Below, in pieces: positions 51,497-61,550 of a stretch of 64,000 bases of DNA. This DNA comes from an uncultured Gemmatimonadales bacterium (GTDB taxonomy: Bacteria; Gemmatimonadota; Gemmatimonadetes; JACCXV01; JAHWKZ01). How positions within the stretch are numbered: position 1 is the stretch's first letter; each line of letters begins with the position of its first letter. Location: NCBI GenBank assembly GCA_947259315.1, contig CAMYLR010000021.1, positions 1 to 64,000 on the forward strand, written 5' to 3'. Made by a program: the position numbers and the translations under genes. The notes under the pieces were generated by a model, which saw only the letters and a list, made by a program, of their open reading frames with translations, did not search any database and was not told the DNA's origin.

Positions 51497-52144
51497 TCAG
51501 TGGACCTTCAACAAGCCCGTCCGGAGCGCGAAACGCACGAGCTCAGAGCGATGTGCGATCTCCAGTTTCCGCATCACTCGTGACCGATAGGTGTCGACCG
51601 TCTTTGGGGAAACCCCCAACCGACCGCCGATCTCGACAGCGGTAAACCCTTCCGCCGTCAAGGTAAGGACCTCCCGCTCGCGGCGGCTCAGTCGTTTGAG
51701 CTCGCTGGCCGCCGGTTGTTCAGCCCGGCGCACGTATCGGTCTACGATGTATGTACTTGCTTCAGGCGGCATGTAGGCACCTCCCTGCGCCACCACCCGC
51801 AGTCCCTCGACCAGCTCCCGATCGGCCCTGGTCTTGGTGAGGTAGCCGCTCGCACCGGCTTCGATCACGGGACCGAGGTGCTCTTGTTCAGAGTGCATCG
51901 TGAGGACGATCACTTTGCTGCCGATGTCCAGCGCGCGAATCCTCCGCGTCGCTTCCAAACCACCGATTCCGGGCATCGACAGATCCATGACGACCACGTT
52001 CGGCTTCCGATCCCGAACGAGGTCGATCGCTTGCTCCCCACAGGAGGCCTCGCCAACCACGTTGATGTCGGCCTCAGCATCCAGCAGCGAACGAAGCCCC
52101 GCCCGTAGGACGGCGTGATCGTCCACGAGAAGAACGCTGATCAT
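51497..52144 (-). CDS. NarL/LuxR-type response regulator (intact copy)
   Basis: A 215-residue regulator. Receiver domain: MISVLLVDDHAVLRAGLRSLLD, phosphoacceptor Asp in NVVVMDLSMPGIGGLEATRR, and KVIVLTMHSEQEHL...YLTKT. C-terminal LuxR helix-turn-helix: LSRREREVLTLTAEGFTAVEIGGRLGVSPKTVDTYRSRVMRKL. ATG at 52144 is the natural receiver start. It lies downstream of the histidine kinase and the damaged paralogue, and directly upstream of the nos operon, which it probably controls. A putative operator (site B) precedes it, suggesting autoregulation. Confidence 0.94.
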   Translation of the reverse strand: MISVLLVDDHAVLRAGLRSLLDAEADINVVGEASCGEQAIDLVRDRKPNVVVMDLSMPGIGGLEATRRIRALDIGSKVIVLTMHSEQEHLGPVIEAGASGYLTKTRADRELVEGLRVVAQGGAYMPPEASTYIVDRYVRRAEQPAASELKRLSRREREVLTLTAEGFTAVEIGGRLGVSPKTVDTYRSRVMRKLEIAHRSELVRFALRTGLLKVH

Positions 52145-52201
52145 ATACCCGATGCTACTGGGACTTAGCCCGCTTGTCTGTCGGGCGGGGGCGTAACTCC
52201 G

Positions 52202-52220
52202 AGTGGGGAAAGTCCGCACA
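52202..52220 (-). promoter_or_regulatory. Putative operator site B (upstream of the intact response regulator)
   Basis: AGTGGGGAAAGTCCGCACA on the plus strand, 58-76 bp before the regulator start on the other strand. Half-sites GTGGGGA and TCCGCAC face each other around AAAG. A weaker related element, CTGGGACTTAGCCCGC, lies at about 52154-52169. The distance to the gene start is comparable to those of sites A and C. Confidence 0.5.
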
Positions 52221-52237
52221 TACCGGTGGGAAGAGGG

Positions 52238-52856
52238 CTAGAGGTTCTTCAGCAGCCCCACGTTGAGCGCGAAACGGACCAATTCTGACCGATGGGAGAG
52301 CTCTAGCTTCTCCATGATCCGGGACCGGTACGTGTCCACCGTCTTGGGCGAGATGAACAGCTTCTCGCCGATCTCACGCGAGCTGTACCCCTCGGCGGTC
52401 AGCGCCAGGACCTCCTGTTCGCGCAGCGTCAGTCGTTCCAGGGCCCCCGGCTCCCCCTCGGATGCCATCTTGTACTCACGCAGCAGACGACTGGTGGCGC
52501 TGGGCGGGAGAAACACCTCACCCCGTGACACGACCCGAATCGCCTTCACCAGCTCCTGGTCGGCGCTGGTCTTGGTCAGGTAGCCGTTCGCGCCGGCCTC
52601 GAGTACCGGCACCAGGTGATTCTCTTCGGCATGCATCGTCAACACGAGGACCTTGGTGTCGAGCTCGAGGGCGGCGATCCGACGCGTCGCTTCGAGGCCA
52701 CCCGAACCGGGCATCGACAGATCCATCACGACGACCGGTCGACGCATGACCAATGACCTCCATATCCGATTCCCCCGACAGCAGCGACTCCAGGCCCGCC
52801 CGGAGAATCGCGTGGTCGTCGGCGAGAAGGACCTTAATCCGGTCGGTCACCGTCAC
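52238..52856 (-). pseudogene. NarL/LuxR-type response regulator with internal deletion and frameshift
   Basis: The N-terminus MTVTDRIKVLLADDHAILRAG starts at 52856 and reads to about GHAST in one frame. The rest (RRPVVVMDLSMPGSGGLEATRR, then the LuxR domain LTLREQEVLALTAEGYSSREIGEKLFISPKTVDTYRSRIMEKL) is in another frame and open to 52238. Compared with the intact neighbour, about 13-14 residues around CGEQAIDLVRDRK are missing, so roughly 40 bases were lost near 52740. The phosphoacceptor Asp and the helix-turn-helix are still present. This is either a real inactivation or a sequencing/assembly deletion. Confidence 0.85.
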
Positions 52857-53901
52857 CTCCCGATCCGATCGATGGTATCATTACCCTCACTCTCGTGCCT
52901 CCGCCCGGATGACTGTCGATCGACAGCTCGCCGCCTGCATTTCTGGCACGCTCCCGCATACCGACGATCCCGAGCCCCCGGAGACCGACCTGGGTCGGAT
53001 CAAACCCCCTCCCATCATCCTCGACCATCGCCGAGATTCCCGCCGGGCCGGTCCGAATACGGACGATAACGTCCGCAGCCTCTGCATGTCGCATCGCGTT
53101 GGCCAGGGCTTCCTGCACCACCCTGTACAGGGCCAACTCGGTGTCACGATTCAAGCGTGGCGCGCCTGGGCCGCGCTCGACCTCCACCTTCATCCTCATC
53201 TCTCCTGAGTCACGCAACGAACGTACGTGCGCCTGAATCGCTGCGACGACGCCCACTTCGTCCAACGCTGGCGGGCGCAAGCCGCGCGCGATGCGTCGCA
53301 CCGCCTCTGCGCATTCCTGGATCTCGCCGCGCATCCCCTCCATCAGACTCTCTCGCTCGTCCTCGTCCGGAGATTGGCGCGCGAGACGCAGGTGAACCAT
53401 CAGCGCCGCCAACCGTTGCGCCATGTCGTCGTGCAGCTCGAGCGCGATCCGCTCGCGCTCCTCCTCGGCTGCTCTCAGCGCCGACACCCCCCACTCTCGC
53501 AACCGATTCCGCTCGGTCACGTCGCGCACCGCAGCGATGACGAGCGTTTCCCCGTCGACACGGACCGGACTCAAGGAGACGTCGACCGGAAAGGTCGCAC
53601 CGCTCTTGTGGCGGCCGGCGAGATCCAATCCCACACCCATCGGCCGCGCGCTCGGCGCAGACGAGAACTTGGCGCGATCGTGACGGTGTTGGCTTCCCAC
53701 CTCCAGAGGAACCAGGATCTCGACGTCGCCACCGATCAGCTCCTCGGGGTCGTACCCGAACAGCTCCTCGACCCGCGCGTTGAGAGCCCGGATCCGGCCC
53801 TCCTGGTCCACCACGATCATCCCGTCTGGCGCGGCATCGAACACCGCTCTCAGCGCCTCGGCTGCGAGGCTCTCGCTCTTGGGGCTTCGTGCGGTCTTCA
53901 C
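52834..53901 (-). CDS. PAS-domain sensor histidine kinase (NarX/DegS-type)
   Basis: A 355-residue cytoplasmic kinase. A PAS domain comes first (~15-135; VFDAAPDGMIVVDQEGRIRALNARVEELFGYDPEELIG, then KSGATFPVDVSLSPV). The HisKA_3 dimerisation helix has the phospho-site ERIALELHDDMAQRLAAL. The HATPase region has VVQEALANAMRHAEA (N box), EDDGRGFD (G1) and GLGIVGMRERA (G2). No membrane helix, so it senses a cytosolic signal; no haem- or flavin-specific motif is evident. GTG at 53901 with GGAG upstream is chosen. It overlaps the first regulator gene by 23 bp. Confidence 0.92.
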   Translation of the reverse strand: MKTARSPKSESLAAEALRAVFDAAPDGMIVVDQEGRIRALNARVEELFGYDPEELIGGDVEILVPLEVGSQHRHDRAKFSSAPSARPMGVGLDLAGRHKSGATFPVDVSLSPVRVDGETLVIAAVRDVTERNRLREWGVSALRAAEEERERIALELHDDMAQRLAALMVHLRLARQSPDEDERESLMEGMRGEIQECAEAVRRIARGLRPPALDEVGVVAAIQAHVRSLRDSGEMRMKVEVERGPGAPRLNRDTELALYRVVQEALANAMRHAEAADVIVRIRTGPAGISAMVEDDGRGFDPTQVGLRGLGIVGMRERARNAGGELSIDSHPGGGTRVRVMIPSIGSGGDGDRPD

Positions 53902-54101
53902 GACGAGGCGACTCCTACGAGAATAGATATACTCGACGCCATGGATCCTCGATCGAGCTGGGTTAACGACAAAAACGTCGCGCTTCTGACCGATCTTTTC
54001 CAGTTCCCCAATGGCGTTCACCTTTTTTGGGGTCGGAATCGACTCGTCGGCGGTGAATCAGACCGGGGCCAAGCGACTTGAACGAGCGCAACGACCATCA
54101 C

Positions 54102-55516
<1,415 letters not shown>

Positions 55517-55520
<4 letters not shown>

Positions 55521-56350
55521 GCGGTCGCACCATCGGGTGGCTGGCGGTCGTGTTGCTCTGCGGTTGCGGAAACCGCGATACGACACCGGTACCGCCACCC
55601 GGCATGATCGTCATCGATGGTGGAGCGTACCGAGTGGGGAGCGACGAGGCTGAGCGCGAGCTCGGCTACCAGCTCTCGCCCCCCGTGGTACGGGAGCAGC
55701 GGTGGTATGACGCCTGGGAGTCCCCGCCGCGCGAGGTACGTCTGGATCGGTTCGCGATCGATCGAGCGCCCGTCACGCAGGCTGAGTACGGTGCGTTCGT
55801 GGCCGCCACCGGTCGCGACGCGCCTGGTATCGATTCGTTGGCCTATCTAAGACAGGGCTTTCTGGTCCACCCGTTTGATGAAGTCCGCCCTTACTTGTGG
55901 CAGGACGGCGAGCCACCGCGACGACTCGCGGATCACCCGGTCGTGCTCGTCGATCGTCTCGATGGTGAAGCGTTTTGCGCGTGGCGTGGCAAGCGCACCG
56001 GTCACCGCGTGCGGCTGCCAACCGACACAGAGTGGGAGGCCGCTTGTCGCGGGACCGCCTCGCGCGTGTTCCCGTGGGGAGACCAGTGGGCCGACGGACG
56101 GATCCAGGCCGACACGACCGGCACTGCCGCTGTCGGCGATCACCCCGAAGGCGCGACACCAATCGGCGTGCTCGATCTGGCGGGCAACGTGTTCGAGTGG
56201 ACGGACGCGTCGATGCCCAACGGCGACCCGGTGCTCAAAGGATGTGCCTGGGATGACGCGCCGGGAACGTGTCGGTGTGCCTTTCGCCACGGACGGCCAG
56301 TCGGGTCGAAGCACATCCTGATCGGATTTCGGTGCGCGGCGGATCTCTGA
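55517..56350 (+). CDS. FGE/SUMF1-domain lipoprotein
   Basis: A 277-residue protein with a lipoprotein signal (LAVVLLCGC) followed by a formylglycine-generating-enzyme-like domain: MIVIDGGAYRVGSDE, FAIDRAPVTQAEYGAFVAATG, HPVVLVDRLDGEAFCAWRGKRTGHRVRLPTDTEWEAACRG, DLAGNVFEWT and IGFRCAADL. FGE oxidises a cysteine of sulfatases; many bacterial relatives have other roles. Several C-terminal cysteines (GCAWDDAPGTCRCAFR) lie near the FGE catalytic positions. Its GTG overlaps the decarboxylase stop, a strong hint of a joint function. No sulfatase gene is nearby. Confidence 0.86.
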
Positions 56351-56366
56351 TCGCGCTGGCGTCGGT

Positions 56367-56648
56367 CTACTCGACCTCCACCCCGTGCCAGAACGCCACG
56401 TGATCCTTTATGTGGCTAGCCTTTGACTTCGGGTCGGGGTAGTACCAGGCGGCATCGGCGTTCAGCTCACCGTTCACCATGACGTGGTAGTAGCTCGCCT
56501 CGCCCTTCCAGGGGCATGACGTCTGGGTTTGGCTCTCCTGCAGGTAATCGCGATTGACCGAGCCAGGTGGGAAATAGTGGTTACCCTCGACCATGACCGT
56601 GTCTTCGCTCTCGGCGATGACTGCGCCGTTCCAAATCGCTTTTGGCAT
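56367..56648 (-). CDS. Short DUF427 domain protein
   Basis: A 93-residue protein that is essentially one DUF427 domain: AIWNGAVIAESEDTVMVEGNHYFPP, CPWKGEASYYHVMVNG, AAWYYPDPKSKASHIKDHVAFWHGVEV. Family function unknown. A good Shine-Dalgarno (AAGGAGG) precedes the ATG. It is the second DUF427 gene in this window; the first (3192) is longer and divergent. Monocistronic and convergent with the FGE-like gene. Confidence 0.9.
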   Translation of the reverse strand: MPKAIWNGAVIAESEDTVMVEGNHYFPPGSVNRDYLQESQTQTSCPWKGEASYYHVMVNGELNADAAWYYPDPKSKASHIKDHVAFWHGVEVE

Positions 56649-56765
56649 GACCCGTCCTCCTTATGTCGTTGTTGCCGATGTCGTGACCTGTCTTATCGGG
56701 TACGAATCTCGGGCCGGCTCCATTCCGCTCCCCGCGCCGACGCTAGGGACCCACCGGCTCAGACG

Positions 56766-57503
56766 CTAGGTCAGAAAGAACTTGATGCCAGCGATCAGCA
56801 GGACGACCGCCAGGAGCCGTCGGATCGTCGGGCCCCGGAACCGGTCGCTGCCGAGCCGCGATCCGATCGTGCCGCCTACCGCCGCGACCACCGCCAGCGG
56901 CAATAAGCCGGCCGGGAGACCACCGGCTACGATCGCGCGCGCGGTAAGACCGGCGATCGAGTTGACAAGGATGAACGCGGCTGATGCTGCCGCGGTTTCC
57001 TTGGCCCCCGCCCAGCCCACGGCTAACAGTAGCGGGCTCAGGAAGATCCCACCTCCCACACCGGTCAACCCGGCCAGCAGCCCCAGCGCCCCACCCACCG
57101 GTAGAGCCAGCCCTACGACCGGTGGTTTGACTCCCGGCTCCGGCGCGCTGGCCGCGGTTCGCACCAGCTGGTAGGCGGCCACGACCAACACCGCGCCGAC
57201 GAGCCATCGATAGACAGGGTCATCGAGCGCCAGCGCTCCGCCGACCGCCGCCGCCGGGATCGACGCCACTGCGAACGGGAGGAAAAGACGCCACGAGAAG
57301 TAGCCCGCGCGCGCAAAATGAAAGACCGCGAGCAACGAGACGACGATGTTGAGCGCCAGTGCGGTCGGCCGCATCACCAGTGGGGCCACGCCAAACAGCG
57401 CCATCACGGCGAGGTACCCCGATGCACCGCCGTGCCCAACCGTCGAGTACAAGATCGCGACCGCGAGGATGGCGAGCGCCAACCCCCAACTGTCGGGCGT
57501 CAT
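56766..57503 (-). CDS. TSUP family (TauE/SafE) membrane transporter
   Basis: A 245-residue membrane protein with about seven to eight helices. The two internal repeats are visible: STVGHGGASGYLAVMALFGVAP with RPTALALNIVVSLLAVFHF, and GLLAGLTGVGGGIFLSPLLLAVGW with SAAFILVNSIAGLTA. TSUP proteins export or import sulfite, sulfoacetate and similar anions. It overlaps the YceI gene by 4 bp (ATGA). Substrate not determinable. Confidence 0.9.
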   Translation of the reverse strand: MTPDSWGLALAILAVAILYSTVGHGGASGYLAVMALFGVAPLVMRPTALALNIVVSLLAVFHFARAGYFSWRLFLPFAVASIPAAAVGGALALDDPVYRWLVGAVLVVAAYQLVRTAASAPEPGVKPPVVGLALPVGGALGLLAGLTGVGGGIFLSPLLLAVGWAGAKETAAASAAFILVNSIAGLTARAIVAGGLPAGLLPLAVVAAVGGTIGSRLGSDRFRGPTIRRLLAVVLLIAGIKFFLT

Positions 57504-58144
57504 TCAGCGTCGGCGACGCGAATCGCGAACGCCTCGAATTCGAAGGTGATCTCGTCGGCGACCTTGATGGTGCCGCCGGCAGCGCTGTAGGGCTTGATGC
57601 CAAAATCGGTCTGCTTGGCCGAGAAGGTCCCGGTCGCTGTGAGCGTATCACCGCGCTGCGCGATGGTGACGTCGACCGCGACAGGGCGTGTCCGTTCCGC
57701 GATCGTCAAGTCGCCAACGACTTGGACTCCGTCGTCGATCGCCGAAACGATCCGTGAACCGAACGCGATCGTCGGATACCGGTCCGGTGGCAACACCGAT
57801 TCGCGCATCGCCCGTTCGACCTTGGGCGCGTCTTTTTCGTCAGCCCCTTCGGGCACCACGATCAGTCCGGCGGTCTGAAGAACCACCTCGATGCTCGACC
57901 CAAAAGCGTTGTCGGGATCGTAGACGATCGTCCCGTCGAACTCCGTCGCCCGTATCCGATGCTTGTGCCCGAACGCGCCAAAGAGCCCGGCCTTGCCGGT
58001 AATCACGTCGAAGCGGCTCTCGGGCGCGATCCGGTACGCGCCGGGCGACGTCACCGATTCCAGGGTGGAATGTCGGGTTGTGGTTGGTTCGAGGTTTCCT
58101 GAGATCGCGAGCGGTGTCGCCAACAACAGCAGTGCGGCACGCAT
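57500..58144 (-). CDS. YceI-family periplasmic protein
   Basis: A 214-residue exported protein (MRAALLLLATPLAIS signal) with the YceI lipocalin-like barrel: GAYRIAPESRFDVITGKAGLFGAFGHKHRI, then RDRYPTIAF-like PPDRYPTIAFGSR, GDLTIAERTRPV and TGTFSAKQTDFGIKPYSAAGGTIKV. YceI proteins bind polyisoprenoids or similar lipids. The ATG at 58144 is chosen over an upstream TTG. Co-transcribed with the TSUP transporter; a 12-bp gap separates it from the convergently ordered transhydrogenase genes upstream on the same strand. Confidence 0.88.
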   Translation of the reverse strand: MRAALLLLATPLAISGNLEPTTTRHSTLESVTSPGAYRIAPESRFDVITGKAGLFGAFGHKHRIRATEFDGTIVYDPDNAFGSSIEVVLQTAGLIVVPEGADEKDAPKVERAMRESVLPPDRYPTIAFGSRIVSAIDDGVQVVGDLTIAERTRPVAVDVTIAQRGDTLTATGTFSAKQTDFGIKPYSAAGGTIKVADEITFEFEAFAIRVADAE

Positions 58145-58156
58145 CAAGCGACGACC

Positions 58157-59560
58157 CTAGGCGACCGCGGCGCCTTTCAGCTCCTTGACCATCGCGTCGA
58201 CGATCTCGCGCGCGTCGCCAAACACCATCATCGTGTTCTCGCGGTAGAAGAGCGGGTTGTCGATACCCGAGAAGCCTGGGTTCAAGCTTCGCTTGACGAC
58301 CATCACCGTGCGCGACTTGTACGCATCCAGGATCGGCATCCCGTAGATCGGAGAGCTGGGCAGATCGAGCGCGTCGGTGTTGACGATATCGTTCGCGCCA
58401 AGGACGAGCGTCACGTCGGTCTCTGGGAAGTCGCTGTTGATGGAGTCCATTTCGAGGACTTGGTCGTAGGGGATGTTGGCCTCCGCCAGCAGCACGTTCA
58501 TGTGGCCCGGCATGCGACCCGCCACCGGATGGATCGCAAACCGCACCCGCACGCCCTCCGCTTCGAGGCGCTCGGTCAGCTCGCGCACCGGATGCTGGGC
58601 CTGAGCGACCGCCAGCCCGTAGCCCGGGATAATGATGATCTCGCGAGAGCCGCGCATGAGCTCGGCAGCGACCTCGACGTCACCGATGTTGACACCCCTC
58701 GCGGCAGCCTGCGCTTGGATATTGGCCGCATCGCCGGCCTCCAAGTCACCCTCGCCAAACCCGCCCATCAGGACCGACGAGATCGATCGGTTCATGCCGC
58801 GCCCCATGATGATCGACAGGATGAAACCGCTGGCTCCGACCAGCGAGCCGGTGATGATCAACAGATCGTTGCCGATGATGAAACCTGTCGCCACCGACGC
58901 CCATCCCGAGTAGCTGTTGAGGATCGAGATCACGACCGGCATATCGGCTCCACCGATGGCGATGATCCACAAGATGCCAAACAGCCCGGCCACGACGACT
59001 GTCAGGTAAAGCGGCATCGCTTCGTGGGTCACGACGAACCACGCTCCGAGGGCGAGCGCGGCGATCCCCATCAGCATATTGAGCGCGTGACGACCCGGCC
59101 AAGTGATCGGCGCACCCGACACCCGACCGTTGAGCTTCAAGAAGGCGATCACCGAGCCGGTCCACGTGACCATACCGATGACCACACCGAGGAAGATCTC
59201 GATCGAGCCGATCGTACCTGTGTGCCCACCCTTGTGGAAGGCGCCCAAGCTGACCAGCGCGGCCGCCAACCCGACAAACGAGTTGAACAGCCCGACCGTC
59301 TCGGGCATCGCCGTCATCGGGACTTTCTTGGCGACGATTCCGCCGACGATGCCACCGATCGCGGCGAAAAGCGCGATCCTCCCGTACGCTTGAACTTCTG
59401 GCTGGACAAGCGTAATCCCGACCGCGATAAACATGCCTATGATGCCGAGCAGATTCCCTTTGCGCGCGGTTGCCGGTGACGACAACCCCTTGAGGGCCAA
59501 GATGAAGAGGATCGAGGCCACCAAATAGGCAACGGTCGTAATGGCTGGGAGCGACGTCAT
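58157..59560 (-). CDS. pntB: NAD(P) transhydrogenase beta subunit
   Basis: A 467-residue subunit with eight to nine helices ([63 protein letters not shown]-type region) and a C-terminal NADP-binding domain: [82 protein letters not shown]. It couples hydride transfer from NADH to NADP+ to proton entry. ATG 59560 overlaps the preceding pntAb stop as ATGA; 13 extra codons in the ORF track are rejected. Confidence 0.96.
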   Translation of the reverse strand: MTSLPAITTVAYLVASILFILALKGLSSPATARKGNLLGIIGMFIAVGITLVQPEVQAYGRIALFAAIGGIVGGIVAKKVPMTAMPETVGLFNSFVGLAAALVSLGAFHKGGHTGTIGSIEIFLGVVIGMVTWTGSVIAFLKLNGRVSGAPITWPGRHALNMLMGIAALALGAWFVVTHEAMPLYLTVVVAGLFGILWIIAIGGADMPVVISILNSYSGWASVATGFIIGNDLLIITGSLVGASGFILSIIMGRGMNRSISSVLMGGFGEGDLEAGDAANIQAQAAARGVNIGDVEVAAELMRGSREIIIIPGYGLAVAQAQHPVRELTERLEAEGVRVRFAIHPVAGRMPGHMNVLLAEANIPYDQVLEMDSINSDFPETDVTLVLGANDIVNTDALDLPSSPIYGMPILDAYKSRTVMVVKRSLNPGFSGIDNPLFYRENTMMVFGDAREIVDAMVKELKGAAVA

Positions 59561-59835
59561 CGCTTGCGGAACATCCCCAGCATGCGCTGGGTGACCCAAA
59601 ACCCGCCGACGACGTTGATCGCTGCGAAGGCGATCGCGACCATTCCCAGTTTGCCCGGGAGATCGAGCAGCGCTTCACCACCAGCGATCATCGCGCCTAC
59701 GAGGATTATGCCCGAGATCGCGTTCGAAACCGACATCAAGGGCGTGTGTAGCGCGGGCGTGACCTTCCAAATCACTTGCCAACCGACAAAACAGGCCAAG
59801 ACGAACACCGTCAGGTGGCTTAGAAACTCCTCCAT
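59557..59835 (-). CDS. pntAb: NAD(P) transhydrogenase alpha subunit, membrane part
   Basis: A 92-residue membrane protein with three helices: [33 protein letters not shown] and [27 protein letters not shown]. It corresponds to the C-terminal membrane part of E. coli PntA, encoded separately here, giving the three-subunit arrangement common outside enterobacteria. It overlaps pntAa by one base and pntB by four. Confidence 0.94.
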   Translation of the reverse strand: MEEFLSHLTVFVLACFVGWQVIWKVTPALHTPLMSVSNAISGIILVGAMIAGGEALLDLPGKLGMVAIAFAAINVVGGFWVTQRMLGMFRKR

Positions 59836-60995
59836 TACGCCTCCGCTCCGGCCGCGCTCTCGACCGGGGTTTCGGGTTCAGCCGCGCCGGTCGGCGACGA
59901 GCGTCGATCCGTGCCAGCATGAACGACGGCCACCGCGCCAACGATCTCGTCGGTGAGGTCGATCGTTAGACCTTCTTCGTCCCAAGCTTGGAGCAAGAGA
60001 TTCATCATCGTCCGCGCGTAGAGCGCGCTCGATTGGTCCGCCATCCTCGAAGGCAGGTCGGTGTAGCCCAGGATCTTCACGCCATGCGCCTCGACCGCTT
60101 CATCGGCGCGGGTCAAAGCGCAGTTGCCGCCGCGTTCGGCTGCCAGATCGACGATGACCGACCCGGGTCGCATCGATTGAATCATCTCCTCGGTGATGAG
60201 CACCGGGGCATCTTGTCCGGGGATAACGGCAGTGGTAATGATGACATCGACGTCGGCCACGTGACTCGCCAGCAATTCGCGTTCGCGCTCGAGAAACGCA
60301 TCCGACTGCGTACCCGCATATCCACCCGCGGTCTCCTCGATCGCTTCGAGATCGAGCTCGATGAACTTCGCACCCAGCGATTCCACCTGCTCGCGTACCG
60401 GCGGTCGGGGATCGAACGCGCGTACCACCGCACCTAACCGATGCGCAGTAGCGATCGCCGACAACCCCGCCACGCCAGCGCCGATAACGAGAACGTGCGC
60501 CGGCGTCACCGTGCCGGCCGCCGTCATCAGAAGTGGGAAGTAGCGGCCAAAATCGTTGGCCGCTTCGAGCACCGCTTTGTAACCGGCGATGTTGGCCATC
60601 GCCGATAGCGCGTCCATTTTTTGCGCTCGCGCGATTCGTGGGATCGCCTCCATGGCGAGCGCCGTGACCTTCTGATTGACCAGCGCCTGCACGATCTCTG
60701 GAGTTGCTTCAGCAGTGAGCAATGAAACCACGATCGCGCCCGACCGCATCCGCCCGATCTCCTCGAGCGTCGGCGGGCGGACCTTCAGCACGACATCCGC
60801 ATCCCACGCCGTGTTGTCGTTGACGACCGTAGCACCCGCATCGACGTACGCCTCATCGGGTACCGCTGCAGCCAGACCCGCGCCCGACTCGATGACAAAC
60901 TGGGCGCCGCGTTCGGACAGCTTGCGAATCGTCTCGGGCACTGCGGCTACACGGCGCTCGCCAGCCTGCGTCTCTTTAGGAACTCCGAACTTCAT
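59835..60995 (-). CDS. pntAa: NAD(P) transhydrogenase alpha subunit, NAD-binding part
   Basis: A 386-residue soluble subunit related to alanine dehydrogenase. Seen: [22 protein letters not shown], the Rossmann segment [57 protein letters not shown], and the RQDAV-like loop region in the second domain. It binds NADH. AGGAGG five bases before the ATG at 60995 confirms the start; the ORF track's 509-aa version is too long. First gene of pntAa-Ab-B. Confidence 0.95.
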   Translation of the reverse strand: MKFGVPKETQAGERRVAAVPETIRKLSERGAQFVIESGAGLAAAVPDEAYVDAGATVVNDNTAWDADVVLKVRPPTLEEIGRMRSGAIVVSLLTAEATPEIVQALVNQKVTALAMEAIPRIARAQKMDALSAMANIAGYKAVLEAANDFGRYFPLLMTAAGTVTPAHVLVIGAGVAGLSAIATAHRLGAVVRAFDPRPPVREQVESLGAKFIELDLEAIEETAGGYAGTQSDAFLERERELLASHVADVDVIITTAVIPGQDAPVLITEEMIQSMRPGSVIVDLAAERGGNCALTRADEAVEAHGVKILGYTDLPSRMADQSSALYARTMMNLLLQAWDEEGLTIDLTDEIVGAVAVVHAGTDRRSSPTGAAEPETPVESAAGAEA

Positions 60996-61088
60996 GTGCC
61001 TCCTGGAAGAAAACCCGACACCAAGATACCGACCTCGCTGCGCGGTGACACCCTGTTTTCGACATCTCGTGACGAGTATCGTTGGGGG

Positions 61089-61550
61089 ATGAATCGAGGA
61101 CGAATCGAAGCCATCCATATCGTGGCCGCTGCGGGGGAATCCCCGACGGCCGTCGATAGCGTGAAGGCGGTCGCCGGCCAGGGTCTCGAAGCGGATCGCT
61201 ACGCAACGGGGGATGGCATCAAGCCCGGAAAAGCAGGCGGCAAGCGCGCCGCCACGTTGATCGAGGCCGAGGCGCTCGAAGCGCTCGCGCGTCACTACGA
61301 CGTCCAGATCGGGCCCGGGGAGTCGCGCCGCAACATCACCACACGCGGGGTCGCGCTGAACCACCTGGTCGGGCAGACCTTTCGCGTGGGTGAGGCCGTG
61401 TTGCGCGGCGTCGAGCTCTGCGAGCCCTGCAACTATCTGGAGAGCCTAACCCGACCCGGTGTTCGCGCAGGTCTCGTCCACCGCGGTGGTCTGCGCGCTG
61501 AGATCCTGGAGAGCGGCACTATAAAGGTCGGCGACGCGATCAGTGAATAA
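61089..61550 (+). CDS. MOSC domain protein
   Basis: A 153-residue protein equivalent to the C-terminal domain of molybdenum cofactor sulfurase. Seen: GRIEAIHIVAAAGESP, GLEADRYATGDG, ATLIEAEALEAL, GESRRNITTRGVALNHLVGQTFRVGEAVLRGVELCEPCNYLE. The conserved cysteine (LCEPC) fits a sulfur-carrier role in Moco or other metal-sulfur chemistry. Start ATG 61089 matches the domain start. It overlaps the following TPR gene by 8 bp. Molybdoenzymes elsewhere in the window (fdhA, the MsrP-like protein) could be clients but this is inference. Confidence 0.9.
   Translation: MNRGRIEAIHIVAAAGESPTAVDSVKAVAGQGLEADRYATGDGIKPGKAGGKRAATLIEAEALEALARHYDVQIGPGESRRNITTRGVALNHLVGQTFRVGEAVLRGVELCEPCNYLESLTRPGVRAGLVHRGGLRAEILESGTIKVGDAISE

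Noticed and set aside
58460-59479. 339-aa plus-strand ORF
   Set aside because: Antisense to pntB; rich in His, Asp and Arg, as expected of a shadow frame.
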